Shown: positions 11,100 to 27,762 of the stretch, one piece after another
Position numbering within the stretch: position 1 is the first letter of the stretch
How the letters are laid out: the number at the start of each line of letters is the position of its first letter
Source: Sequoia sempervirens
Taxonomy: Eukaryota; Streptophyta; Pinopsida; Cupressales; Cupressaceae
Length of the DNA: 64,000 nucleotides
Assembly (NCBI GenBank): GCA_007258455.2
Contig: VDFB02373365.1
Span: 220,380,552 to 220,444,551 of the forward strand
Direction: 5' to 3'
The notes under the pieces: generated by a model
Told to the model about the DNA's origin: nothing
The model's database searches: none
Seen by the model: the letters and a program-made list of their open reading frames with translations, nothing else
Position numbers and translations under genes: made by a program

Positions 11100-13870
11100 A
11101 GGGTGATAATTTACGATGCTACAATTGGAGAGATAGTCACCAAGATGGATATGTGCTTAGAGGATGATGGAAATGAAATCAAAGAAGAGAAAGAAAAAGA
11201 TGAGGAAAAAATAATGAGACAAAAGAAATAAAGTGAGGATGGATATGGAAAAATTTGTGAAAAGAGAAAAATATACAATGCATGAAGAAGTGTTGGTAAA
11301 TAATGCAAAACATGTTAGAGGGGTTGTGGTAGAGAGTAGTAGTAAAGAAAAATTGTTTTTTTTTATCATTTAATGACATGATATTAACCAAATTAAAAGA
11401 ACAAAAATGGTTAATTAACTTGAATAAATATGCAAGAAAGAATATAAAAGCATGGGAAAAGTAGGTAAGGAATTTTGAAAACCTAGAGGGTATGAGAGAA
11501 TTGGAACCATTCATAGAGATACTATAAAGACAATAGATAGGGACAATATTAGGATTAGGGAGGATCATACATCAATACAATTAATTACCTAATAAATTAT
11601 GGTTAGGGAAAATTATAACAAGGAACAATGCATTATTTACCATAATATAAGGATTCAAGAAGTATATGATAATTTATTCTTGATTCATGACCAACAACCA
11701 ATATTTCTTGATGAAACAATGGAATTAGTAGGAACATTGGTACACAAAGAAATAATCATCATGAAGATAGAAAGAGAGAAAAAAGTAGCAAGATATTATT
11801 ATAAAATATTGTTTTGAGATAGAATTCACAAGAAATAATAGTTAGAAGAGCAATTTAGTCCAATAAAAGAGAGAAAATAAAACATCAAAGAAAAGAGAAC
11901 CAATAAAAGAGATAAATGTAGGATAAGAGATAGAATAAAGGAAGGATAAATAAAGAAATTCAAGGGAGTAGGAGTCTACCAATTAAATGGATTGAAAATG
12001 GAGGGATCAATTGTATACATTGGGAAAATAGTAGAAATAAAACATGTCTACCAAATTCCACTATGAATGATAATAATGAAATTTATATTTCCATATTTGG
12101 GAAGGATATAAAGATGCACATAATATTTTTTTTTGTGTTCTATAATATACATCGGAGAGAGTTGGCATAGATAAAAAATATATTAAAAGTTATATGATTT
12201 TGTTGGAACCCTAAGAAAAGATGCACTTTGGTTTTCTATATTTAGGTAAGTACTGACCATGGAAAATATTGGGAAGATTTGAAAAAATATTTTTTGAATG
12301 ACTTTAAATTCCCTCAAGAACCTACTAAAATTGTAACTAATTAAATGGATATGATTTAGGAAAAGGGACAGGAGGTCAAAGACTATGGCCATCGATTTAA
12401 GACTGTAGTGAGAAGTAAAAATCAAAGAGGCTATAGCAAAAAATAAAAGAGTTTCTATCAATATTGGTTCCCTACTTAAGATTTTCATTTGATGGGAAGG
12501 TGTTTGTGACCATTAGAGAAGAAATGAAAATATTATCTATAATTTAAGCTTAGTCCTAGAGGAGAGAGAGCATGAGAAACAAGAGTTAAATGAAAAATCG
12601 AAAAAATATAGCATTAACTAGCATGCCTAATATTGAAGTGGGAAATTTTGGCCAAGGGAGATAGTAGAGGTGCATCCCCATATAGAAATAAGAGAAAAAC
12701 AAGAGTTTGGGACATTTTTGTTTTAATATTCAAGCTACATAATAAAAGAATGTTTAGTTATAAAAGGTAACTATATAGAAACAACATTAAGAGGAGATAT
12801 AGCTACATGAATGAACAATGAAAAAAAAACACGATGTAATATAGATACCAAGATTGGGAGGACCATGATAGTGATAGTTTTCCATTATTGGTCATAACAT
12901 TTTCCATAGAGATCTGCACAAGTGCAATAATTGTGAACTATGATATAATAACTACCTAGTAGAGGAAGCTATGAACCAATTCAAATTAAACACTGAAAGA
13001 GTGGTTGCAACTAAGCTTCTTTATCCATCAACACAAGGACCTACACCACCATAAACTACCCCATACATACTGTAATCATCCAATATCTAGAGAAATATAT
13101 TGTAACTCTCCCAATATCAATATATAGATAATTATACATGAGGATATAAGGGAGGATTCTAAGGATACAAATGAACATGAAGGGGTAGAGGACAAAGAGT
13201 AAGAGAAGATATACATTTCTATAATTATGGAAAGATAGGTCATTATTCTAGGGAATGTAAGAAATACAAGCCAATAAATTATGGTTAAATTAATGGGGAT
13301 AAAGCATATTATCCATTCAATTTCCCCAAAGCTACTTAATAATACAAGAATGGGGGAATATGTGGAACTAAGATAAATGAATTATCGAGTCTAAATACAA
13401 TAAAGGAAGTGAATAAATTAATAAAAGTATTGAAGTTAAGAGAGAAAATATTAAAATATACCATAAGGACATAGATAATGATAATAATTATGAGGATGGG
13501 GAAAGTTTAGCTATTCAAAGGATGTGTCAAGAACTATCTGTAGGAATAAAAGGACATATCCTAAGAAGAATGAATTAAAGGAGATAAGAAGATAGCCAGA
13601 AGGAAGAGTGGTGGTGACCACTCAAAGGAAAATAAACATTGAAAGAAGAAAATAATTTATGGAGTCAAAGGTGTAGAGGAAAGAAGATATCCATTTATGA
13701 AAAAAATAATCAAAAAATCAAAAGAATTAATAGAATAGGAGAAAGTTAAAGAAGAAGAAAAAAGGGCCTACTTCATAGAAGGATTCAAGGAGTTAAACTA
13801 TATGGTAAGTTTAATTAAAGAAGACAAGAGTTACTATATAAATTAAAGTCTAAATTTTACAAACATTGGA
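11100..13870 (+). pseudogene. Decayed LTR-retroelement gag-like region
   Basis: Translations between many stops resemble a retrotransposon gag. At about 12260-12420 there is a block reading KYFLNDFKFPQEPTK and then KGQEVKDYGHRFKTV, as in gag capsid helices. At about 13210-13270 there is a zinc-knuckle-like stretch, YNYGKIGHYSRECKK, in which the first two Cys of the expected C-x2-C-x4-H-x4-C are Tyr. Purine-rich, Lys/Glu-rich sequence surrounds it. No protease, RT or integrase follows. The 3' third of this region is copied in inverted orientation at 19888-20715. The 72-codon frame at 11599-11817 is open but has no motif I can name. Confidence 0.5.
12866..13694 (+). repeat. Inverted repeat, left arm (gag-like sequence)
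   Basis: About 0.83 kb that reads closely as the reverse complement of 19888-20715. The arms match through the zinc-knuckle-like segment and stop at the shared sequence GATATCCAT at 13686-13694. The arms are separated by about 6.2 kb that contains the copia fragment. Confidence 0.85.
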
Positions 13871-16800
13871 ATGATTAGGATAATTATTAAATCCTCGAAA
13901 TTTTATTATTTTATTTTATGAGATGTTGTAAACTATGTTTATGAACTAAACATTCTAACCTTTGATGTCCACTAACATGGTGATAGTTACATTTTTTTTT
14001 CTCATTATACTATTTAGGTAGTGGGGGGATAATATATAATAGATGAAATTGAGGGGGAGTGATTATATTTTTACTCAATTTTTTTTTGAAACACATTGTA
14101 TATTGATTTGAACATCAAGTTTAATGAATTCCCTATGTATTGATGGTCTAAACAAAGGAAAAGAAAAAAATTATCCCCTTGATGATTCACTTTTCCTTCT
14201 TATCACCACCCTTCAAAAATTTGTTTTAATTTCAAAACTTAGATGGGTAATAAGAATTTTGATTTAGATACCCACATTTTAATTCATTCCATGCTAATTG
14301 TAACTCTATAGTTTTGACACGATCACATTAATCCATAAAAGAAGAAAATCTATTGAAATAAATATTATCTTGAATCAGTTTAATAAGACCATTGATTTAA
14401 AGGAATTTTAAATATTTGAATCATGCAAAGGTATAAAATTAGCATACATTGATTGAAACCTCAAGATATAATCAAATTTATGTTTTCATTGGATATTTGA
14501 GCACATTAAATAAATTTTGCTATAAATTCTCTAGGACATATGATTTTTTATTAAAAAAGTAGGGTAAGGTGTAATGCCCCACTAGGGAACCTAGAAAACA
14601 ACACATAAAGTAACAAAATAGCCGAGCAATTTTTCTTTTTAAAACCTTTTGATTACAACATAAATACATAGAAACATCGACACATATGTTCTCAGGGTTC
14701 CGTGACAATGCTACTTAAACATTCACAATGATAGCATCACATTGCTAACAAAAAGATATACAACATAAGGATAAATCATTGTTATCCAATTACATAGTAA
14801 TATTGAAGTAAAGTTACATAAACAAGATACATCAAGTGAGATTATGATAAATCTTGTATCAACATAATATCTTTACAATAAGTACTCTCATACACATAAG
14901 AGTGTACATATAATATAGATGAAGATCAAATCAAATCTATCCAACGCGCTCATGAGCACACTTAGCATTCAACATCACGAACATTGTAAGGTCAGGAATC
15001 TGTCATAAGAATGTTCAATATCAGCCTCACACCACAATACGTGCAAGGGACCCAATGGAGGAAAAAGAACATTCCTCCCAATTGTGTGGTACCGTAAGGT
15101 CCACTCCCTCCACACTAGGAGACAATATCAGGTCCACAAGATAACAAACGAGAAGACAAAACATAACATTTACATGGCTTGACATACACATCACGACATA
15201 ACGATATCTAAACCATAACAAGACAAACAAGCTTCCATAGGCAACAACAAAACCAAAGGTGACTCTACACAAGATACCACAAAACATGTATAAGGATAAG
15301 AGTGTCATCAAACAGTTGTTCTAGGTTACCCTGGTGAATCTTCTTAGATTACTGACCCTCGTCTTGAGTTACCCTGGCAATCTCTACCAATTCCCGGCCC
15401 CTAAATGAACTCATGTGGAAACGAAACACTTTTGAAGAGGAAAAAGTGAATGAATATGCCATTCCAGGACATCTCAACCTACTCTTAATCTATACAAGCA
15501 TTAAGGCACTAGGTAAGGCATTCCAATTATCTGAATTAATTAATGAACACCACCCAACCCCAAGTACATTTATTAATTTTTTCACTGAATTACATACTCC
15601 CGATTGGTTACCCTAGCTACCAATTAGGGTCTTGACCCCTATCAAAAGCCACTCTTCTCGATAACATGACTCCATAACAATTACAAAGGATGGACCTCAT
15701 GTACATTAGACAAAACGAAGAATGTTCACATTTCAATCAGTACATAGACCAAATAACTTCCATAATACCTCAAAGGTAACAACAAATCGTGCAAGGCTAA
15801 GTCCCAAATAAAACATTGTAATTGAATATCCAAGTACAAACTCAATGAGCTTACAAAATGATTTTCTTCTCCTAGCCTCTAGAAGATTTAAAAGCTCAAA
15901 AAAATAAGAGTACACTCTTAAATGATTACAAGTTCATTACTACTCATCATATTCATCCATCAAAACTTCATTATTTAAAAAAATCAAACAAATAATTCAA
16001 AGAGTTTCCCTATTTCAAAATCCAACACGAGATTACAATCAAGAGGTTAAACAACGACATTCCTATGCAATATTTCCACATTCTATGTTATTCATTACTT
16101 TGTCACTAATTTTACTCCATAAACTATTTGCTATAATAACAACTGTATTCAAATTACATGTTTAATTTGTAATTTAATTATGACATAATCATAAAACAAT
16201 CAACTCTCTTTATTTAATAAAAGATAATCGAAATTGCTTATCTAGTGAACGAAAATTACAAAACCTTCAAATTAACTAATTATAAATAAGTCCATTCCTC
16301 TATTGATTATCACCATTTATACCTAACTTAAATGATTAATCGTAAGGAAAAAATTATTTCTTTGTTATAATCTATATATATATATATAGACATACAAAAA
16401 CATATGTATATAATCAATGTTAGAATAAAGTTATTCCCACCAAACATATAAAGGAATGAATATGCTCTTATAGGAAAGAATTCAAGGCAAATCGAATGGA
16501 ACTCAAAAAAAATTGTAAAGCAACCGCTATGCCTTTCACATTTAATACACAAAATGACTTGAATTGACATAGATTAAAAGGAGTTCAGTTTATTCAAAAA
16601 TAACACTCTACAGTCACCTTAATCGCCTTAAATCTAGATATAATTATAACTCTAGCAATTCAGGACAAGACAAAGAGTACATTATTAGCATAAGTAATTG
16701 TTACTAAACGAAATGCATGGGAATAAGCAATAATTTAACAATGAATTCGCTATAACTAAAATAAATGAATTTACCAATACATGAAAATCACAAATAGTAC

Positions 16801-16990
16801 TCCTCAAAATAGTAGAAAATACACATCGAAGTCTTCACGACCTAAATAGCTATCATAATTGCATGGCATAGGGCTAAAAAGAAGCTAGAGTTAACAATAA
16901 AATAATGTTATAAACCTTGAATACTGCCGATGCATTAAGCTACAGATGATTATATTAACCCAAGGAAATGATATTTGAAAGAAAGTTAGG
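13871..16990. other. Long non-coding stretch, nothing firmly recognised
   Basis: No protein-like frame was found. A sequence beginning TGTAATGCCCCACTAGGG at 14570 could be an LTR start by its TG end, but I found no partner copy, no terminal CA with a target duplication, and no primer site. A short TA-dinucleotide run lies near 16373-16388. Confidence 0.5.
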
Positions 16991-17399
16991 CATTAAATTT
17001 TAGAGTGAAGAGATAGAGACAATCTAAATATCAAATGAAATTAGGGAAATAAACACAACATTCAACATACAACAAAAATATTAAAATAGAACAAAGATTT
17101 ATAGAACAAATCAAGATTTTATTAATTCCTTTTTTGTTTATAGAGCTGCCAGTGCTCTTACATTCATGCCTTCATTCATTCTCCAAAAATAGAGTATTCG
17201 AAAACTTATGCATTTGCAAAAATAGGGCTCATTACAAGCTACGAGAGAAACTTCCAAAATACGCCAGAAGAAAGAAGAGTCTAGATACATTAAGAAGAAT
17301 GTAGGAGGGAAGATAAATTAATGCACCAGTTGAGGAGATAGATGGAAGAGGCGGGGGAGATTAATAAACATGCTAAGTTGGAAGTCCACGTCACCAACA
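16990..17399 (-). repeat. Probable copia 3' LTR (far end uncertain)
   Basis: On the minus strand the sequence directly after the copia polypurine tract starts TGTTGGTGACGTGGAC, a normal LTR start. It includes an AATAAAATC-type polyadenylation-like signal about 0.3 kb in. No second LTR is visible, so the far end near 16990 is a guess from typical length. Confidence 0.55.
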
Positions 17400-17412
17400 C
17401 TCCCCCTTAATC
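17400..17412 (-). promoter_or_regulatory. Copia polypurine tract
   Basis: The minus strand reads GATTAAGGGGGAG immediately before a TG-starting LTR, right after the pol stop region. This is the expected place and composition for second-strand priming. Confidence 0.75.
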
Positions 17413-19865
17413 TTCACTGCCATGTATGTCTGGAAGACCAATTCCTTCTCGGATATGCTCAAAAACATTCTTTGCAAGTGGCTTTATGAAGATATCTGCT
17501 AGTTGCTCTTCTAACCTACAAAACTCAAGATATATGTCACCATTGTTCACCAATTCTTGTATAAAATGATATCGTGTATCAATATGCTTTCTCCATTTAT
17601 GAGCAACATGATTTTTACATAAGGAAATTGCTGAATTATTATAACAAAAGAATTCTATAGGTTCTTCTTGTGGATGCCTCAAATATGAAAGTACTCTTCT
17701 CATCCATACTGCTTGACAAGTTGCTAATGTGGCTGCAACATATTTTGCTTTAGCTGATGAGAGTGTCACAATTGGTTGTTTCTTTGATGCCCAAGAGATA
17801 GCTCCTAATCCTAGGTGAAAGATATACCCCGAAGTTTTTTTTCTATCATCCATGCTACCTCCCCAATCACTATCTGTATATCCAATTAGTTTGTATTCAT
17901 ACGAAAATGTATACAAAATTCCAAAGTTCTTTGTTCCAGCTATGTATCTTAAAATTCTTTTTCCAACTTTCCAATGTGATTCCTTTGGTTTGTCCATGAA
18001 TCTAGAAATGAGACTCACCCTATACATGATGTCCAGTCTTGTGGTAGTTAGATACATGAGGCTGCCAACTAATCTTTTGAATAAAGTTGCATCAACTCTA
18101 GGACTTTCATCATCCTTGCTAAGTTTTAAGCCCAATGTAATGGGTGTAGGAGCTGGATTTACATTTTCCATCTTAAATCTTTTCAACAAATCATTAGCAT
18201 ACTTGCTTTGACATATAGAAATGCCTTGATCATTTTGACTTACCTCTATCACAAGAAAATATCTCATGAGTCCCAAATCGGTCATATCAAATTATCTTTC
18301 CATGGCTTCCTTGAATGAGTCAATTGACATGTTACCCGTGAATATCAAATCATCTACATACAAGCACACTATCAATATTTCTCCTCCATTATTCATTTTG
18401 ACATACAATGTTGGATCATTTCCACATTTTCTAAACCCATTGTTCCGAAAATATGAATCTATCCTACTGTACCAAGCTCTAGTAGCTTGTTTCAAACCAT
18501 ATAGTGCCTTTTTCAGCTTGTACACTTTATGTTCTTCTCCTAAAACTTCAAACCGGGTGGTTGTTTTATTTACACTTCTTCTAAAATGCCATTCAAAAAT
18601 GATGATTTAATGTCCATTTGATAAACCTTCCAATTGTTTTGAGCTATTATAGATAAGACCATTCTAATGGTATCCAATCTTGCCACGGGTGCAAATGTTT
18701 CATTGTAGTCTATGCCCGGCTGTTGTGTGAAGCCTCTAGCTTCAAGTATTTCCTTGTGTTTCTCTACTTTTCCATTGGAATTATATTTTTTTTGTAAATC
18801 CACTTAACTCCAATCACATCCTTGTCTTTAGGAAGCTCTACTAGATCCCAAGTTTGATTCTTTTCAATTGACTGAATTTCATCATCCATGGCTGCAATCC
18901 AATTGTCATCCTTTATGGCATCTTCAAAGTAAATTGGATCAGCTTGTGTTAAAAATGCAAAATTAGAACATAAATAATCATTTTCAGCCTCTTTTATTTC
19001 ATCACATATCTCCCTTAGACTTCATGTCTTCTTTGAAGTGTTTATGGACCTTGATCTTAGTGATGCAAGTGTTGGATTAGAGGACTCACTACTATTATTA
19101 CTTGTTGGAGTTGTAGGTTCCCTAGAAGGTGTTGTAGGAACATTTGCTTGTGTAGTAGGATTCTCAACTTGAGTTTCGTTCTCTTCATTCTCTTGTGGAA
19201 CACTAGCTACAACTGTACTTGTTTTGTCTATGTTGCCATCCCATGCTTCTTCTTCAACAAACTCAACATCATGGCTTATTATCAACTTCTTTGTGATAGG
19301 GTTGTATAGCTTATATGCCTTGGATTGCTCACTATATCCCACAAATATACACTTCTCTCCTCTATCATCTAGTTTCTTTCTCAACTCTTGAGGTATCAAT
19401 GAGTATGCTACACATCCAAAGACTCAAATGTGCAATGTTATGCTTCCTTTTTCTCCAAGCTTCTTCTGGTGTTTTATTTATCACTTCCTTTGTTGGACAT
19501 CTATTTAATATGTATACCGAACATGCAACCACTTCAGTCCAATAATCATTTGGTAGATTTTTTGCTTTTATCATACTTTGTGCCATTTCCATGATTGTTC
19601 TATTTTTCCTCTTAGCTACTCTGTTTTGTTGAGGAGTGTACCTTGCTGTAAATTGTTTCTTTATGCCATTTTCTTTGCAAAAATTCTAAAACCATTTGAT
19701 ATGTACTCTCCACCTTGATCAGTTCTCAATGTTTTGATATAGTATCCACTTTCTTTCTCAACTTTTTCTTTGAACTCTTTAAAACAATAAATGCATCTGA
19801 TTTGTATTTCAAGAAATAAACCCATACTTTTATGCTGAAATCATCAATAAATGTAAAGAAATATA
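17407..19865 (-). pseudogene. Ty1/copia pol: integrase C-part, RT and RNase H, truncated and broken
   Basis: Reading from high to low coordinates, the pieces are: integrase core remnants (19865-19365, with YILNRCPTKEV), the integrase C-terminal copia box (19399-19022, with KCIFVGYSEQSKAYKLYNP), RT N-part (18803-18570, ARGFTQQPGIDYNETFAPVA), RT with the catalytic YVDD (18525-18292), then RT end and RNase H (18285-17407, with YTDSDWGG, TLSSAKAKY and HIDTRYHFI blocks). At least two stops interrupt it (TAA at about 18568 and 18289), along with frameshifts. Gag, protease and the start of integrase are missing. The truncation at 19865 abuts the inverted-repeat arm. The order is integrase before RT, which defines the copia superfamily. 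Confidence 0.95.
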
Positions 19866-19887
19866 GTGGTTGCAACTAAGCTTCTTT

Positions 19888-20715
19888 ATGGATATCTTCT
19901 TTCCTCTACACCTTTGACTCCATAAATTATTTTCTTCTTTCAATGTTTATTTTCCTTTGAGTGGTTAGGTCACCGCTCTTCCTTCTAGCTATCTTCTTAT
20001 CTCCTTTAATTAATTCTTCTTAGGATCTTTCCTTTTATTCCTACGGATAGTTCTTGACACATCCTTTGAATAGCTAAGCTCTCCTCATCCTCATAATTAT
20101 TATCATTATCTATGTCCTTATGGTATATTTTAATATTTTCTCTCTTAACTTCAAGACTTTTATTAATTTATTCACTCCCTTTAGTGTATTTAGGTTCGAT
20201 AATTCATTTATCTTAGTTCCACATATGCCCCCATTCTTGTATTAAGTGGCTTTGGGGAAATTGAATGGATAATATGCTTTATCCCCATTAATTTAACCAT
20301 AATTTATTGGCTTGTATTTATTACATTCCCTAGAATAATGACCTATCTTTCCATAATTATAGAAATTTATATCTTCTCTTACTCTTTTTCCTCTACCCCT
20401 TCATGTTCATTTGTATCCTTAGAATCCTCCCTTATATCCTCATGTATAATTATCTCTATATTAATATTGGGAGAGTTACAATATATTTCTCTAGATATTG
20501 GATGATTACAATATGTATGGGGTCGTTTATGGTGATGTAGGTCCTTGTGTTGATGGATAAAGAAGCTTAGTTGCAACCACTCTTTCTGTGTTTAATTTGA
20601 ATTGGTTCATAGCTTCCTCTACTAGGTAGTTATTATATCATAGTTCAGAATTATTGCACTTGTACAGATGTCTATGGAAAATGTTATGACCAATAATGGA
20701 AAACATATCACTATA
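19888..20715 (-). repeat. Inverted repeat, right arm (gag-like sequence)
   Basis: Reverse-complement copy of 12866-13694. Immediately left of it, at 19866-19889, lies a 24-bp string in direct orientation that is identical to 13001-13024 of the left arm. The same string occurs inverted within this arm at 20557-20580. Confidence 0.85.
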
Positions 20716-22501
20716 ATTAGATAGGTTGGCCATAATATGGCTTATGTGAGGGCTTATTCTCAATCAATGATAACAATCATGGAAAACCCTTGACATAAAT
20801 AATGATATGGGAAATAATATGTAGCCAAATTAAAAAATTAATGATAAATTAAATTTTAAAATAGGTAGGGAAAAAAACCCTTTGTCCAAATAGGTGGGTA
20901 GTATGGGAAAAAATATAGGTAGTGCAAGACAAAATATAGGTAGTGTAAATAATTAACAAATCCTAGAAATAAAGATAAATTAGTGAAACACATGGATGAA
21001 AGGATAAATAATATATAAAAATATAGATCTAAAAGCCCTAATGTGGACAATAGATCCTCGGTTGTCTAAGATCTATTGGGTTTAAAAAGATACAAAAGGA
21101 ATAAATAATTCTTGGGGTTACTCTGCACTAATCCAATGGAATGTATACACATAAGCATAATCGATGTATATCAATTATAAATGAATCCTAATAACTAAGT
21201 TCGATTAAAAATTACTATAAATAAAAATAAAAAGGAGGATAGAATGCTTAGGTGTATGAGTAAAGAATGAGTGCCATATGGATAAGACTCTAAAATTAGT
21301 TTGTCTTAATACAAAAATGCTTATGGCAAAGAAATATACAAATCAAAATGATAATATTCTATTTTCCTTTACTTTGAGTTGAATTCATTAACCAGGAATA
21401 AAATTGAGTACAAATTAGAGTCATGCTAGAAAATTTGATCTTTGTCCTATATGCCCCTTATGTTCAATCTAGTAGATGACTATCTAATCTTTCCCTAAAA
21501 TCTATGGGCTGGTGATATTAAAGATTACCTTTGCTCTAGAGATTCTGGTGCAAATAAAGTCATGAGTGCACTTCACCTCACTCATCCCTTCAATAGGAAA
21601 CAAAATCGAAGAAAAAAACAAGACCTAAGATATATATTCATTACTTCCTTTTAACACACCAAATCCAAATGTGTCACTATTGATTACTCGTCTAGAATGG
21701 TTGATTGGATAAGAGATGAAAGGTATTCAATGATTGATGGTTAGATTAATTGTGAACGAATGTCCTTTTATTTTAGCACATGACATCAAATGACACAAAT
21801 ATTTGTTAGAAAAATTTTGTGTGGGAAAGACAAAATGGTTAGTTGGTCAAATTTGTAGTTTTGAATGTTTTTTTAGGTAGGTCAAGTTTGTGCTTGCATG
21901 GATGATCTCATAACCATAGATTTGACCCAAAATTAGAAGATAAAAATATAATGATAAATGATGGTTATCTAGAAATTAATGTACAAATAAAAATGAAAGT
22001 CATCCAAAAAACTAAATGTATAGAGACATGTTAACATATAATTAAAATAAGATAATAAACATAGAAATAATTTCAAATAAAAATTAGTAAAAACTCGACT
22101 GTACACAAAACTATACTATTTGTTATTTTCTTCAAAATAGATACAATATTTTTCTCAAAATAGATACAAAATTAAATAAAAAATAACATAAAAATACAAC
22201 AGAAGAAAGTTACAAAGTTAAAAGCAATAATAGTGATTCCATAAAACTGCAATAGAGAGTCACAAACGTTAAAAGCAGTAATAGTGATTCCATATGATTA
22301 TAAATAAGGATATCTTTTTAGATTGAGCGAAAAACAAAACCTGATTCACAGGTAACTACTACAACCAGTCATGGATATAATCCAATATTTAACATCTATA
22401 TACCATAGCTATTTCTATTGTTCTATTGCCACGTCTATTCTAATAATTTACAAACAGACCTTCAACTACTTGCTAATGCATTGTGTTTGCCTCCAACTAG
22501 C
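20716..22501. other. AT-rich stretch downstream of the P450, nothing recognised
   Basis: There is no protein-like frame and no known repeat border. The last few hundred bases should contain the 3' untranslated region of the P450 (minus strand). I cannot single out one polyadenylation signal in such AT-rich sequence. Confidence 0.55.
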
Positions 22502-25424
<2,923 letters not shown>

Positions 25425-27762
25425 TTGGGCATGCTGAACATGGCAACCATAAGGGGATATGGAGGTAATACTAGTAGTAATTGGTTTTTTATCGTGTCCT
25501 CATGTATAGTTGACCAAAATATTGTTTTCGAAAGGGGTCCCTACTTTCAGAACCAAGATAGGCTATTTGTTAAACCTTGGCATGTGGGATTTGACTTGAC
25601 TAAAGAGCTACCATTTAAGATTTTGGTGTGGGTTCATCTTATTCATCTTTTGATGGAGTTTTGGTGACCTAATATTTTGCATTCTATTGCTATAGTTCTT
25701 GGAAAGCTTGTGGGTCTGTCTCATCACACATTGGAAAGAAAGGTGCTCTCATATGCTCATATTTGTGTTTAGGTTGATCTTAATAATCCTTTACCTGGAT
25801 CTATATAGATTAGGTAGAGTGCAGTGGATTCAACATCTAGATTATGAGGCTATTCCATTTAGATGTTGCCTTTGTCATGGTTATTGAAATATTCAATAAA
25901 ATTTCCCAGAGAAACCATCTAATGTTCCTCAATCTTCACTTGAGAATTTAAGAAGACCTTCAATCAAAGCGAAATGACTAGTTTCATCTGAGGGTAAAAA
26001 TTCCAATGCTTTTATTCTAGTGAAATCCTATGATAAAGGAATGAATATGATTCGATATAAAAATATTTTCCAAAAGGATATTCTATTAATAGATTTCACA
26101 TATTGGAGTCTTTTGAGGATGTGGACATGAGTCCAATCAAGACATATATTTAGATATTCCAAATTTGGTGCCTTCTAATGATGTTATGGATCCTTTACAT
26201 GATATTCAAGTTCCTCCTAAAGCCCAAGTTACCTTGGGAGATGCCAATTATCTTAAACCTTTTTCTCCTAATGATGAGTCAATGGAGAATCATAGAATTG
26301 AATCCAACGTTACTTTTTTGAATTTGATAGTGGTACCTTTTGTCACTTCTTTAGATTGTGTGATGCCAAAATTTTCTTAGATAGATATTGTGAAGGATAA
26401 TTTAAAAAACAAATTCCCACTCCTTTCAAAAAAGAGATTATTCTTTCAAGGAATCCTAGGGGTCTGGATAACACCCCTCATCAAAAATACGTTCAAGATC
26501 TTCTCTAGATTGTTAGGTCTATTTTTTTCCTTCAAGAAACAAAAAAATATGTAGAGGAGATGCAGGTTATCTCTTCTAGTCTTTTGAAAGGTAGTCAATA
26601 TCAATATGTTGGAGCTTCAAGATTCTATAGGAGGAGTTGAATGTCTTTGGGACCCTTGTAAACTTTTCCTTCTATTTGGATAGCAAGTAAACATTCTATA
26701 TCTTTAATTGATACTTTTTTTGACTCTAACAATATTATTCTTCGTTCTAATATTTATTTGCCTACTAATTTTCAAGGAAAGCTTAGTTTGTGGTCACATA
26801 TTCATCGTGTTTGCTCTCTATTTTCTTTTGTCAATTAGATTTTGGCTAGCAACTTCAATGCCATTATTCTATTGAAGAAAAACTTGAAGGTTTAAATAGG
26901 CTTGATCAATTTTCCACTTTGTTTTGAGATAATCTCTCTTTTTTAAATCTTATGGATGTTAAACCTAGTGGTGGTCTTTATACTTGGAGAAATAGAAGAT
27001 GTGGTCTTGATTATATTTCTAAGTTGTTGGATATGATTTTGTTTTTTTATTGTTGGGTTGATAGTAATTAGATTACATATTTTTAAATTTTATAGTGGTA
27101 TGGTTCATACTATTGGCCCATTAAACTTTATTCTTTTCTGATTTCTAGTTAGAAAAATCCCATTCAAGTTATAGTTCATATAACTTTGTGATTATCACTC
27201 TTTACATGAAACAATGGTAGTTTGGTGGATTACAAGGAACCCTTATTTGGAACTGCAATGCATTATTTCTTTAAAAGGCTTCAATATATTAAGTTCAAAC
27301 TTAAAAGTAGAGCAAGTTTAGTTTTGGTAATATTTTTGGAAAAAGGAATAGGTTCAAGAAAAGTTTAATTGCTATTGCTTTCCAAATAAGAGGATTCGGT
27401 ATGACTAGGGAACATCTTTAGAAGAATATTCACTGTGTAGATATCTAAATAAATGGAATCTTCATGAAGAGACATTTTGCAAGTAGAAATTTAGAATTTC
27501 TTGGTTGCAAGAGGGAGATCGAAAATATTATTTCTTACATAAGTCAGTTAAACATAAGCATAACTTGGTAATGTGTTTACCTTTATTATCTATTCTTAAG
27601 GAGTTAAATTGTCTTCACTTCATGATAATAATTAGGAAGCTATTCAAATTTTTATTCTTTTTTTCAAAAGGTAATCATGTTAGTATGGAGGAGGAAAGGG
27701 TAATTTTAGATTGCATTCCTTCTGTTGTTTTTGTGGATATGAATAAACTGCTCATTGCTTTT
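25425..27762 (+). pseudogene. Second L1-type LINE: ORF1 and endonuclease, decayed, cut by a Tat LTR
   Basis: The frame 25425-25667 reads like a plant LINE DUF4283 domain (IVFERGPYFQNQDRLFVKPW, then PFKILVWVHL). It continues after a stop to a DYEAIPFRCCLCHGY zinc-knuckle start near 25840-25885. Endonuclease remnants follow: an ASNFNAI-like G-DFN motif near 26845, a YTWRNRR-like block near 26980, then a connecting region with a REHL-like stretch to about 27480 and an open frame at 27505-27774. Stops and frameshifts are frequent. There is no RT because the long terminal repeat of element B1 begins near 27763. The piece 27475-27503 recurs at 39678-39706 and fixes the border of the segmental duplication. 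Confidence 0.7.

Noticed and set aside
11111..11568. Minus-strand frames with many Phe and Ser resembling membrane proteins
   Set aside because: They are shadows of A/G-rich plus-strand sequence; low-complexity composition explains the hydrophobicity.
11100..13870. Endogenous pararetrovirus coat-like region, because of the zinc-knuckle-like GHYSREC stretch
   Set aside because: No movement protein, protease or viral RT accompanies it, and the upstream block reads better as an LTR-retroelement gag.
14570..17399. A single long LTR from TGTAATGCCCC to the copia polypurine tract
   Set aside because: At about 2.8 kb it is far too long for a copia LTR, and the orientation does not fit. No matching partner was found.
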